Below, in pieces: positions 9,509 through 20,100 of a DNA stretch of 64,000 nucleotides; within the stretch, counting starts at the first letter, position 1, and every line of letters starts with the position of its first letter. Location of the stretch: NCBI GenBank assembly GCA_963210315.1, contig OY723305.1, positions 1,895,900-1,959,899 of the forward strand, read 5' to 3'. The position numbers and the translations under genes are program-made. Source of the stretch: Rhynchopus euleeides (taxonomy: Eukaryota; Euglenozoa; Diplonemea; Diplonemida; Diplonemidae). The notes below the pieces were generated by a model that did no database searches, was not told the DNA's origin, and saw only the letters and a program-made list of their open reading frames with translations.

Positions 9509-10359
9509 GGGCTTGGTTGCTTCAATAGCATATGGTTGATAGCCGCCAACCGCTTTTGTGTTATGTGCAAGGAACCTGAAGTGGAAGTTGCACATTACAC
9601 ATTGCAATGAATGCTGAAACACAGAGTGTCACAGGAAACGATCGAGTAAAGAAAAACTCAAAGAAAAAGCCCAAAAGGGAAACACAAGCTAGCTGGGACA
9701 ACGCTAGGGTTCAGAAAACTGCTCTTTGTAGTGATGGAGGGGCTTGTTGGTTTGTTTGTAGCCGCAACGCATCGACACAAAGAGAGGTCTCTGTTGTGCA
9801 CCGAAAAAGTAGAGAAAGGGCCAATGGTGAAAGCAAAAGGCAGTGCTGTCTATGACTCCACCGCCTGCAACACTAGTCAACCCCTTGTGCGAAGGGGGAG
9901 GGGCCAGGCACAGGTCAGCAGCGACCACCCAGAGGGGCTACCCGTTGAGGGCTTAGAGCCGCAACGTGGGGGCAGGATCAGCTCCAGCAGGATCTTCTCA
10001 GGCATCGCGCAGCTCCAGCACGCCCGATCGCGGCACTAGGGAAAGCATTGGCGAGGCTTTCACGCCCCAAAAGGGGGGCAACCCTGCATCCTGATCTTCC
10101 TACAGGCTGGCCTGCAGACGTCCATGTGCTCAAGCCACTCATGCAATTAGAGCAACTCAGAGGGAACAGCCCAGGGCCTTATGCTCGCGCACACTGCCCT
10201 GACCCATGCACAGGTCCGATTTCTCCCGAGACTCACTCAAGAGGCCCCCCAAGGTCAATTCCAAGGATCTTAATACCAGAGCTTGCTTTGGTTTCCCCTC
10301 CAAGGAGGGTAATCACAGGGGGCGCCACGTGAAGGCAGCAAGTTGGATTTTATCCCCCC
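9509..10359 (-). repeat. Retroposon X, copy a (3' end missing)
   Basis: This is the reverse complement of most of the complete X copy at 38553-39664, starting at the GGGGGGATAAAATCC end (near 10359) and stopping before the X 3' end. Its truncated side abuts the poly(A) of S copy 1. It contains the uninterrupted AAGCTAGC site that is filled by an S fragment in copy c. No convincing ORF is present. Confidence 0.7.
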
Positions 10360-10371
10360 TCTTTTTTTTTT

Positions 10372-10522
10372 GGACCGAGAATCTTTGCAGCTGTTGTTTG
10401 TCTGGGCTAGTTGGTACAGAATACAAGGTACAAGAGACAAGCAAGACAAGAAACGAAAAGAAGAAAGCGAAAGAAACACACATGAAAAGATCACACACAT
10501 CAAACGACACGCCAAAAATGGC
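10372..10522 (-). repeat. Retroposon X, copy b (3'-terminal ~150 bp)
   Basis: A minus-strand fragment of X preceded on the plus strand by ten T residues (10362-10371), that is, its own poly(A). It is 5'-truncated within the GGCGTGTCG region, close to where copy d is also truncated. Compared with the complete copy it lacks the last ~10 bases before the tail. Confidence 0.65.
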
Positions 10523-11505
10523 TTTTTTTTTTTTTTTTTTGGGGACATCCGGACCGAGAATCTTTGCAGCTGTTGTTTGTCTGGGCTAGTTGGTACAGAA
10601 TACAAGGTACAAGAGACAAGCAAGACAAGAAACGAAAAGAAGAAAGCGAAAGAAACACACATGAAAAGATCACACACATCAAACGACACGCCCAAAATGG
10701 CACAGCCTCTGGACATCCACTTAGCCAGCGAGGACCACACTGGTGACAGATTGCTCGTACATAACTCCAAAAACGGGGGGCTTGGTTGCTTCAATAGCAT
10801 ATGGTTGATAGCCGCCAACCGCTTTTGTGTTATGTGCAAGGAACCTGAAGTGGAAGTTGCACATTACACATTGCAATGAATGCTGAAACACAGAGTGTCA
10901 CAGGAAACGATCGAGTAAAGAAAAACTCAAAGAAAAAGCCCAAAAGGGAAACACAAGCTAGCTTTTTTTTGGTACCCGGGGGCGAACCGGGGGACTGCTA
11001 CACTCCTTTCTCTGCTCACGGGTGTCTGCTGCATGTCGAGGCGAGAAGCAAGGTGACATGCAGGGCGGAAGCCAAGCTAGCTGGGACAACGCTAGGGTTC
11101 AGAAAACTGCTCTTTGTAGTGATGGAGGGGCTTGTTGGTTTGTTTGTAGCCGCAACGCATCGACACAAAGAGAGGTCTCTGTTGTGCACCGAAAAAGTAG
11201 AGAAAGGGCCAATGGTGAAAGCAAAAGGCAGTGCTGTCTATGACTCCACCGCCTGCAACACTAGTCAACCCCTTGTGCGAAGGGGGAGGGGCCAGGCACA
11301 GGTCAGCAGCGACCACCCAGAGGGGCTACCCGTTGAGGGCTTAGAGCCGCAACGTGGGGGCAGGATCAGCTCCAGCAGGATCTTCTCAGGCATCGCGCAG
11401 CTCCAGCACGCCCGATCGCGGCACTAGGGAAAGCATTGGCGAGGCTTTCACGCCCCAAAAGGGGGGCAACCCTGCATCCTGATCTTCCTACAGGCTGGCC
11501 TGCAG
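10523..11505 (-). repeat. Retroposon X, copy c (5'-truncated, contains an S insertion)
   Basis: Begins with 18 T residues (10523-10540, its poly(A)), then the X 3' end from 10541. It runs to TGCAG at 11505, where it is 5'-truncated relative to the complete copy. The copy is split by an S fragment at 10963-11073. Outside that insertion it matches copy a almost base for base. Confidence 0.7.
10955..11081 (-). repeat. SINE-like repeat S fragment (copy 3) with 8-bp target duplication
   Basis: The S 3' end with eight T residues (10963-10970) is inserted in X copy c. AAGCTAGC occurs on both sides (10955-10962 and 11074-11081). X copy a shows the same place unfilled with a single AAGCTAGC, so this is a clean retroposition event with an 8-bp (or 9-bp) target-site duplication. 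The fragment is 5'-truncated to about 103 bp plus tail. Confidence 0.8.
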
Positions 11506-11527
11506 GAATTTTTTTTTCTTTTTTTTT

Positions 11528-12118
11528 GATGATCGCCGTGTCACGCGCCCGCCTTGGCATTCCCCTCTTCGAGCCGGATACCGTCTGCGAGAAGTGCGGC
11601 AGGGAACTGGACGAGATGGGAACCCACGCCTTCGACTGCAACCAGGGCGGGGCCCCGCCTCATCCCTTTTTACCCCCGTCGTTGCCCGTTTTGGCGCCCC
11701 CGATAGGCGGACCCAGGGAGCCTCGTCAAAGTGCCATCCCTACAGGAGATCGCCCTGGTTTTGGCCCCCATGAGCACCATGGCACCAGTAATCCAGGAAA
11801 TTTGGCTCCCTGGATCCACCGTCACTGCTATTCTTGTCCTTCTGCATTACCTTTCACGCTTATTTGCCTTCGGACTGGGTCATGGGATGGAAGAGGGCGG
11901 TCGGGGTCTGGGGAAGTGAGGATGTGTGTCAAGACCTTGTCTCGTTGTGCCTGGGAGGTTTGGTGGTGGATGGGATGAGACACAGGCCATTGTGCCCAGA
12001 GAGCGCATGAGAGAGAGGGATTTGAGGCCCCCCGCCCCCAGGTTCCCTGCCCACCTGGACGGACCCAAGTGCCTCACACCGGTTCTCTCCCCACCCGGTG
12101 GTCCACCTGACGGGCAAG
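11528..12118 (+). repeat. LINE-B fragment: finger region fused to 3' UTR
   Basis: 11528-11652 matches the LINE-B coding region just before and through the C-x2-C-x9-H-x3-C knuckle. It then jumps at a GGGG/CCCC junction to the LINE-B 3' UTR (11653-12118), removing several kilobases. No GT-AG signal fits the junction, so a deletion or template switch is likelier than splicing. The 3' UTR ends at GACGGGCAAG, one of the longest LINE-B 3' ends, and is followed directly by TGTAAA and another LINE-B piece. Confidence 0.65.
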
Positions 12119-12124
12119 TGTAAA

Positions 12125-15100
12125 CGCCTTCAACAACACCCTGGGCGCCACCCTGCTCGAGTGCGGGGAGCTTACGAAGGCTTGCCGGTCGCTGGCCCGC
12201 GACAGAGTCGAGGTGGAGGCCGCCCCACCCCTGGACCCCGACCACTTCATCAGGTTCGAGCCGGACCAGGTCGGCCAGGGTGCTGCATTCGAAGACACCG
12301 ACCCGGACGACGCGGAGGGACAAGGCCACCAGGCGGTGCCCCCTCCCTCAGACGAGCCCCTGCGTCCCGCCCAGAAACCCGTAGACCGCGAGCCGCCGAC
12401 GCCGGAAGACCTGGTGCGTGAATGGCGGTCTGCCCACAACGGTGTAGGGGTGTCCTTCACCTCGCTGATGGGGGGCTTGGGGAACCTCCTGCCGGCGGTG
12501 TTCCAGGTGCAGCAGCTGGGGGGAGGTGGCGCGGGGGGGGTGCCCACGGATGCGCTGGTGGCCCTCGCGGACGGCTTCGCCTCGTCAGGGACCCCGATGG
12601 AGGCAGGGCCACTCCGCAGACAGGCCGTCGCCCGGGTACGATCCTCCCCCGAACTGTCGGGGCTCCTGGCAGACCCAGCGGCGTGGGCCAGCCGCATGTC
12701 CGCTTTCGAGAGGGAAGACGAAGCGACGTGGGCCGACGACGTGCTCATTCGCGGGGCGGCGTGCGTGCTGCGGAGGCACATCATCGTCTTCCGCGACTAC
12801 CGCGCGCCGACAGTGTGCGACCCCGGGTGCAAGCCGATCGCCACCGCGGTCGCCCTCGGGGGAGTAGGCGACCGCTTCCAGGCGCTCACCCTGCCGGCGG
12901 ACGTGCAGGAGTTGGTGGGCGGGAGCACGACTGGGCCCCGGCCTACCGTACGCGCGGGCCCGCGGCTGCGAACTGAGCGGGCGGAGGGGGAGCAGGACGT
13001 GACGGAGTTCTGCCAGTTCTGCGAAGCGGACTTCTCCACGCAGGACACCCACGGCAGGTGTGTACACTGCCTCAGAGCCAGCTGCCCTGACTGTGTCGAG
13101 CACGTCACGGACCCCTGCCAGTGCGGGCGCACGGAGCCGACGACGGTGGTGCAGGAGGAGGTGATGGATGACGACGAGGACAGCACCGACAGCGAGGACG
13201 CCGGTCCCCCGCCGCCGCCCCCGGGGCCGGCCCCCGAGCCGGCGGACGATGTCCTGACCCGGTGGCTGACCGCGAGGGAGCACGCGCTTCCGGGAGTCAC
13301 CACCGCGAAGCAGCAGAGCGTGCTGGAGATGCCGGACGTGCAGGACTTCCGGTTCACCCCCGGGAACTGCTTCTTCGACGCCCTCACGTTCCTCCTCGGC
13401 GAGGCCGGCGCGACTGCAGACGGCCTGCGGCAGTACGTCGTGAAGGCGGTCGGCGACCACGCTGACCTGAGGAGCAGGGCGGAGCCCTCCTACGAGGAGT
13501 GGGCGCGGCAGATGCGCGAGTCCGGCAGCATGAACGTTGCGTCGTGGGCCGACGAGCTGACGCTGCAGGGGGCCGCGCGGGCGACGGGCTCCCCGATCGT
13601 CGTGCTCGCTGATGACACTGCACCGCGGATATACCGCCCCCTGAGGAAGCCGTACGGGCCTGTCGCGGGTGTCAAGTTCAAGGCATCGCACTACAGCCCA
13701 CTCCACATCTCGGAGCAGGTGCGGTCCTTCGTGCTCCGCCTCGCACCGGCCGTACCCCTCGTCTCCACCGGCTGCCGAGGCGCAGAGGCTGGCCTCCACA
13801 TGGTCCGAGTAGACGGGGGGACAGCCGAACTGTCGGTGCTGTGTGTCAGATGTGAGCAGCCGTTTGACACCCGAACGCCCCACTGGGAATGCATAGGCTG
13901 CAATCGCCTAGCGTGCACGGGCTGTGTGTCGGACGGAGAGACATGTACCCGTCCGCCGGACCGAGGAGGCGACGGGGCTGCGACGGACGGTAACGCACAC
14001 ACGACCTCGGGCGGCTCTCCCTCTGCTTCTACAGCACCAGCCCCCTCGTCGAACGCGACCGCTCAGCCCTCCACCTCCTCCACCTCCTCCACCGACTCCA
14101 CCTCCGACGCGCAGCAGGGCGGCTCCACCAGCGAGAACGCACCAGCCCCCTCAGCGTCGCAGCACACAGGCAAGCGGAAGGCCGACCGTGACGTGTCAGC
14201 CTCTCCCCCGGACAGGAAGCGCAGCGCGACGGCTGCCGACAAAGGCACCCCAGCTGACGACGCCGACGTCCCCAAGACGGTGGCTGAATGGGACGCCCTG
14301 TTCACCCCAGAGCCTGGCTCCCCGGAGGAGGAGTTCAAGTCCGCGAGGCGAGCCCTGCATGCGTGGTTGCAAGGTCCGCCTCCAAGACAGAGAGGAGCAG
14401 AGGCTGTACAATAACCTCAACTCGAGGATGTACACCGCAGCGGGCATGCGTCGCGCGACAGCGGGGACAGCGTCCCAGGGATCACGCCGCGCCGCGCCGC
14501 GCGCGACAGGCGCCGCCACCCAGTGAGGGCCAGAGTGGTCGAACCTGCAAGGAGCAGGTCCCCGCTCGACTACGTAGAGTATAGAGTAGAGTTTTGAGTG
14601 GAGGTAGATCCCCCCCCCTAGACCAGATGCCTTTGTGCAGTAGAGCACACACAGGTGCTGTGAATACCCCCTTCTCCGTCCCCCCCCCCCCTCCCCCCCC
14701 AACTCCCCCTCGCGGCAGGCACGGTCGGCCCGACGAGTCAGTTCAGTGTTGTCCCTCAACGAGACCCCCTGTCCCCGGCCCTGTGAGCACCACAGCACCA
14801 GGGAATAGGCATCCCAACTCACAGGACCCACCGCCGTCACTGCATGCCCCTCTGCCCCGCGTTTCGTTACCTTCTCTGCCAGGTCACGGGTCCCCCCTCC
14901 AGGTGCCCTCCCGCCTCATCCCTTTTTACCCCCGTCGTTGCCCGTTTTGGCGCCCCCGATAGGCGGACCCAGGGAGCCTCGTCAAAGTGCCATCCCTACA
15001 GGAGATCGCCCTGGTTTTGGCCCCCATGAGCACCATGGCACCAGTAATCCAGGACATTTGGCTCCCTGGATCCACCGTCACTGCTATTCTTGTCCTTCTG

Positions 15101-15295
15101 CATTACCTTTCACGCTTATTTGCCTTCGGACTGGGTCATGGGATGGAAGAGGGCGGTCGGGGTCTGGGGAAGTGAGGATGTGTGTCAAGACCTTGTCTCG
15201 TTGTGCCTGGGAGGTTTGGTGGTGGATGGGATGAGACACAGGCCATTGTGCCCAGAGAGCGCATGAGAGAGAGGGATTTGAGGCCAATAAAAAAA
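12125..15295 (+). mobile_element. LINE-B, 5'-truncated copy (C-terminal OTU module, 3' UTR, poly(A))
   Basis: Equivalent to copy 3 from 34798 onward. It carries the region after the endonuclease, the treble-clef-like Cys clusters, the second OTU domain, the C-terminal tail and the 3' UTR. It ends at GAGGCCAATAAAAAAA (15281-15295). The 5' truncation point lies in the same ~10-bp zone where other LINE-B copies break. Confidence 0.75.
12213..14414 (+). pseudogene. LINE-B C-terminal OTU module, frameshifted
   Basis: The frame corresponds to the last ~790 residues of the LINE-B protein. It carries two Cys clusters of spacing C-x2-C-x12-C-x2-C-x4-C-x2-C on either side of the OTU-like domain, whose Cys codon is at 13368 and His codon at 13689. 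Near 14364 two bases (CG) present in copies 3 and 4 are missing, so the last ~55 residues are out of frame and the ORF stops early at 14414. The in-frame ATG at 12213 is not a known start; the real protein is the long fusion in copy 3. Confidence 0.65.
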
Positions 15296-15305
15296 CCCCC
15301 AAGTG

Positions 15306-15750
15306 CAGACCTCCCAGGGCAGCGGCTCCAACGCCTCTTCAACAGCCCTCCCTGGGGTGTCGGCGCTTCCGTCCGCCTCCCAACCGGCACCCGCAGGACA
15401 ATCGACCCCGCGCGCTCAGACCTCCCAGGGCAGTGGCTCCAACGCCTCTTCAACAGCCCTCCCTGGGGTGTCGGCGCTTCCGTCCGCCTCCCAACCGGCA
15501 CCCGCAGGACAATCGACCCCGCGCGCTCAGACCTCCCAGGGCAGTGGCTCCAACGCCTCTTCAACAGCCCTCCCTGGGGTGTCGGCGCTTCCGTCCGCCT
15601 CCCAGCCGGCACCCGCAGGACAGTCGACCCCGCGCGCGCAGACCTCCCAGGGCAGTGGCTCCAACGCCTCTTCAACAGCCCTCCCTGGGACCCCTGTGCC
15701 GCTGTCGGCTGCCTCCCCGCAGACACCGGCAGGCAGGACAACACCCCGCG
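15306..15750 (+). repeat. 111-bp minisatellite (4 units plus part)
   Basis: The period is exactly 111 bp and therefore keeps reading frame. Units 1-3 are almost identical, and the fourth degrades after the CCCTCCCTGGG block. The repeated peptide starts QTSQGSGSNASSTALPG. Confidence 0.85.
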
Positions 15751-16339
15751 CGCGCGCCCAGGGCAGCGGCTCCCAAGCCTCTTCTACAGCCCTCCCTGGG
15801 TCGTGCGGCAAGGCTGTGGGGAAGGAGGGTGTGGCCGCAGCGATGCTGGCGGCGGGTAAGGTGACGCGGGTAGAGACAGCCGGGGCGACGACACGCCGCA
15901 GCAGGAACGCGGTGTTGGGGGAGAAGCGGCGGGCGGCAGCGGATGGCGGATCGATGCAGGGTGGAGGCTCAAACGCGACCTCAACAGCCCCCCCTGGCAT
16001 CAACGAGCCGCTGGCGTTCGACGACGACGACTACGTCGACAGCGATGACCTCGCCTGCAGCGGTGCCCCTGAGACCCAGGAGGAAGGCGCGCCGGTCGAG
16101 ACGGTGGCAGCGACGGTGGGTCCGACGCGGGTGACGACGAGGCTGCTGGAGGAGCAGGCCCGCAAGGGTTGCGAGTGGGATGAGGGTGATAGGGTGGCTG
16201 TGGATGGTGTGTCTCCGTGTGGGTCGATGGGAGGTGCACGCATCCCTGCGACGGCGGCGGGGTGGAAGAGCCTCTTTCACCCCCTGCACGGCTCGCACCC
16301 GCTGACGCGGCAGGTGGCTGCGGTGGCGGTGAGGGAGTG

Positions 16340-16340
<1 letters not shown>
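15306..16340 (+). pseudogene. ORF fragment with 111-bp tandem repeats, from a third LINE-like family
   Basis: An open frame starts inside four and a half 111-bp repeats (37 residues each, Gln/Ser/Pro/Ala-rich, unit starts at 15306, 15417, 15528 and 15639). More diverged part-units follow near 15757 and 15955, then an acidic stretch (DDDDYVDSDD) near 16020. The C-terminal part, IPATAAGWKSLFHPLHG, matches the P-x-T-x3-W-x2-LF motif of LINE-A and LINE-B. The frame ends in a T-tract at 16341. There is no initiator and no catalytic domain. It is probably an ORF1 or C-terminal piece of another retroelement. Confidence 0.5.
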
Positions 16341-16370
<30 letters not shown>

Positions 16371-16384
16371 GTCCGGGTGCTTGA

Positions 16385-16420
<36 letters not shown>
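16341..16420 (-). repeat. Two poly(T) tracts around a 20-bp retroposon end
   Basis: T-runs at 16341-16368 and 16389-16420 flank a 20-base non-T segment. Each run reads as the poly(A) tail of a minus-strand insertion. The short segment would be an extremely 5'-truncated retroposon; I cannot assign it. The second tract is the tail of the LINE-B fragment that follows. Confidence 0.55.
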
Positions 16421-16423
<3 letters not shown>

Positions 16424-17189
16424 TGCCCCTCAGGTGGACCACCGGGTGGGGAGAGAACCGGTGTGAGGCACTTGGGTCCGTCCAGGTGGGCAGGGAACCT
16501 GGGGGCGGGGGGCCTCAAATCCCTCTCTCTCATGCGCTCTCTGGGCACAATGGCCTGTGTCTCATCCCATCCACCACCAAACCTCCCAGGCACAACGAGA
16601 CAAGGTCTTGACACACATCCTCACTTCCCCAGACCCCGACCGCCCTCTTCCATCCCATGACCCAGTCCGAAGGCAAATAAGCGTGAAAGGTAATGCAGAA
16701 GGACAAGAATAGCAGTGACGGTGGATCCAGGGAGCCAAATTTCCTGGATTACTGGTGCCATGGTGCTCATGGGGGCCAAAACCAGGGCGATCTCCTGTAG
16801 GGCTGGCACTTTGACGAGGCTCCCTGGGTCCGCCTATCGGGGGCGCCAAAACGGGCAACGACGGGGGTAAAAAGGGATGAGGCGGGAGGGCACCTGGAGG
16901 GGGGACCCGTGACCTGGCAGAGAAGGTAACGAAACGCGGGGCAGAGGGGCATGCAGTGACGGCGGTGGGTCCTGTGAGTTGGGATGCCTATTCCCTGGTG
17001 CTGTGGTGCTCACAGGGCCGGGGACAGGGGGTCTCGTTGAGGGACAACACTGAACTGACTCGTCGGGCCGACCGTGCCTGCCGCGAGGGGGAGCTGGGGG
17101 GGGAGGGGGGGGGGGGGGGGACGGAGAAGGGGGTATTCACAGCACCTGTGTGTGCTCTACTGCACAAAGGCATCTGGTCTAGGGGGGGG
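16421..17189 (-). repeat. LINE-B 3' UTR fragment, 5'-truncated
   Basis: Reverse complement of nearly all of the LINE-B 3' UTR, including the longest 3' end (GGGGCAAGC, then poly(A) on the minus strand). It stops at the G-run next to copy 1, so it lies head-to-head with that copy. Confidence 0.75.
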
Positions 17190-20100
17190 CAACGATTTCT
17201 TAAGCTACAGTTTCTGTACTTCATTGGTATACACACTCGCGCTCCCCCCCCCCCCTGGTCGGTTGGGTCGGTTGGGTTCTCCCCTCCCCTTTCAAAAACC
17301 CATCCCTCTCCCTCCTCTCCCCCATCCCTTTTCCCCTTTCCAAACTTCTTCTTGATCTTGCGGGGGGGCAGAGTCGGGAGGGCTGGTTGGGCCAATAACT
17401 TCTTCCCAAACAAAAAAACCACTCCCCCTTGGGACGCTTGTCCCTCGGGCTCTGTTCCCCCCTCCCTTCCCAGTCCCCCCCTTCCCACCCCCGACACACG
17501 CGAGCGCGAGTCGCGATGGAGGCGCGAGACGTGCCTGGCCGTGGGCACGCGAGGAGGCGAGGGCAGTGGGCCCTCATGGCGCTGCTGGTGGCGGCGCTCC
17601 CGCCCCCAGCGGGTGAGCAGCCCGGGTCGCCCCCGGTAGCGAGGGAGACGGGGGGGTCGCAGCCCCCCACACGAGTGCAGCCCGGGCCGCCCCCGGTAGC
17701 GGCAGAAGCGCGGGGGTCGCAACCCCCCGCACGAGTGCAGCCCGGGCCGCCCCCGGTAGCGGCGAGAGCAGCAGCGACGGCAGCGGCGGCGTCGGCAGCG
17801 CCGGGGCAGGCAGGGCCGGGGGAGGGTGGGTTCCACACGGGCCCCCCAACAACAGCACACCGGTCTGACCCACCGGCTTTATGCACCCCCCAACGGCACT
17901 CCCCGACGGCTGCGGAAGGGTCGCGGCCCCCCCTCGTGCAGGCAGCGGCGGTCACCGTTGCAGAGGGAGCAGCAGAGGCAGCAGCAGGGCGGGTGACAGC
18001 TTCCCGCCCCAACCCCCTCCCTCACGTCATGTGGGGGGTCGGCTGGGCGTGGGGGTCAGGGCGGGTGGTGGGAGGCCTCCCCCCCCCCAGGGGGGACTCG
18101 TTCGGGTGGGAGGGTGTGTTAGGACAGTATGGGGCAGGGGAGGGAAGGGCCAATATACCACACCCCCGACTCCCGTGCTTTTTTGTCCCCCCACCCGCTC
18201 AGTCCCACGCTCCCCCCGCTGCCCTCCCCCTTATCGCATCGCAACATCCCCCCACATTCCGTCTCTCACGTTCTCCCCCTCCGTCTCCGCCCCCCAGTGC
18301 ACCAGGGGTGGAGGGGCAAGCTGGGGTTTTCGAGTATAGCGGGCCCAGTCCCCACCTCGCACCATGTAACTCCCTCGTGCCCCATCCACTCATCTCCTGC
18401 CCCCCCTCCTCACACGTTCCCCCAGCCCAAGTGTCACCGCACCTTGCCATCACGGGGAAAATCGGGGATAGTGGGGCAGGCGGGGATCTCGCCCCCGGCG
18501 CCCCCACCGACGCACCGCCCCGCCGCCCCACCACCCCAGCCGCTGAGCAGCAGGGAGAGCTGTACTCCCAGCAGGGAAACAACGCCAGCGGTGCCCCGGC
18601 AGGGGACCGATCCACTAGTCAGGGTACGTGGATGCCAGCACGTCGGGGCTGGTCTGGGGACCCTCCTGTTGGAGCGGAGTGCAGCTCGGGCGTCCCAACT
18701 GCTCGTGGCTGGGGTTTACCCCCTGGCGCCCTGGCAGAGGGCTGGGACGACGGCGAGAGGCGCAGGTGGGTGCGGATGCGCCTCCCCAGGCAGTGGAGAC
18801 GGCCGCGGGCTCGGGCAGTCCGCCGCGCGGCGATGAAGCGTCGCGCCCCCAGTCGCCAGCGGGCAGGCCTGCGCGGGACGTCCCCCCCCTCCCTTCGAGG
18901 GGTGATCTGGTCCCTCCTCCGACAGGCGATGTGGAGGCCGCTCATGTGGGGGCTCCGGTCATACGCGTCTCCCCAGAGCTGGGTGGGCCTAGCGAGGGCG
19001 GCGGTGTCGGCGTGCAGGCGGGGTCTGAGCGAAGCGAGTAGGGACTGCTGGTCCGTAGTGGCGCGCCTGTGTGGTCGGGCCCCGCGCCGTCACGGGATGT
19101 CACGCCGCCCTCGGCACTGGGTCGCCCGGCGTCCCGCGAGGCCGATGTGCCTGAGGCGCCGGGCCGTCAGGGGCATCCGCCTCCACGCGAGGGCCCTCCA
19201 CTCCCCTTCGTCCCTCCCAGGCACGCGTTGGACCGGAGGGGGGCGGCTGGCTTGGGACAGACAAGATGAGATCCTGTTCGACTGGCTCGTCTTCCGCGAG
19301 GATCTGGCCAGAGACACCTTGGAGAGGGTGCTGACGAGACATGTCGCCGACGACCCCAGGGCGTCCCTCCCGGACCTCGCGGCGGCCCGGACCAGGGTGC
19401 GGAGGAAGCTGGAGGCCCTGCCTTTGCCCGACTACGCCCCTGTTTGGACTGAGCCGAGCCCGGCTCTGCGGGATACCCCTGGCGGACCAACGGAAGGCGC
19501 CCACATCCCATGCGACGCGATGCGCGGTGGCGCTGACGACGATGACGCCATGGGAGAAGCGCAAGGCGAGAGGGATGCGGTTGATGACCTCCTCAGGGAT
19601 TTCGGGGCGACCCGCGTGCCCAACGCGGCGCAGGGCGACTGCGGTTTCTTCGCCATCGGGGTCCCCGCAGCAGACATCGCACTCAGGCGCCAGGACCTCT
19701 CGGAGGCTGCGAAGAAGTTGCAGGCACTCACAGACCTTTTCGGCGGAGACAAGGCCCAACACCTCGCCTATGCAGCCAACCTCGCCAGGCCCAGCAGCTG
19801 GATGGATCACCTCGCGCTGCAACTCGCGGCCAGGGTGTGGAGCATTCACATCGTCGTGGTCCAGGGCGGCGAGCACCCCATCGTCTCCATCCGCCCAGCG
19901 AAGGTGCCCGACAAGGAGCTTCTGCAGAAGACCAGGGTGATAGCCCTGACGGGGCAGCATTTCGAGGGTGTCAGCATCCCGCGGGCCGAGCTGCACGGGC
20001 TGGTCAACAGAGCCGAGCCGGCCTTCCTCACGCGGTCCAACGCGAGGATGGCGGAGCTGCAGACTGCTGAGGGGCAGGAGGAGCTCGACGTGGGGTCAAA

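Noticed and set aside
11640-11665. Spliced intron explaining the LINE-B finger/3' UTR fusion
   Set aside because: The lost segment does not begin with GT or end with AG at the junction; a short G/C match suggests recombination or template switching instead.
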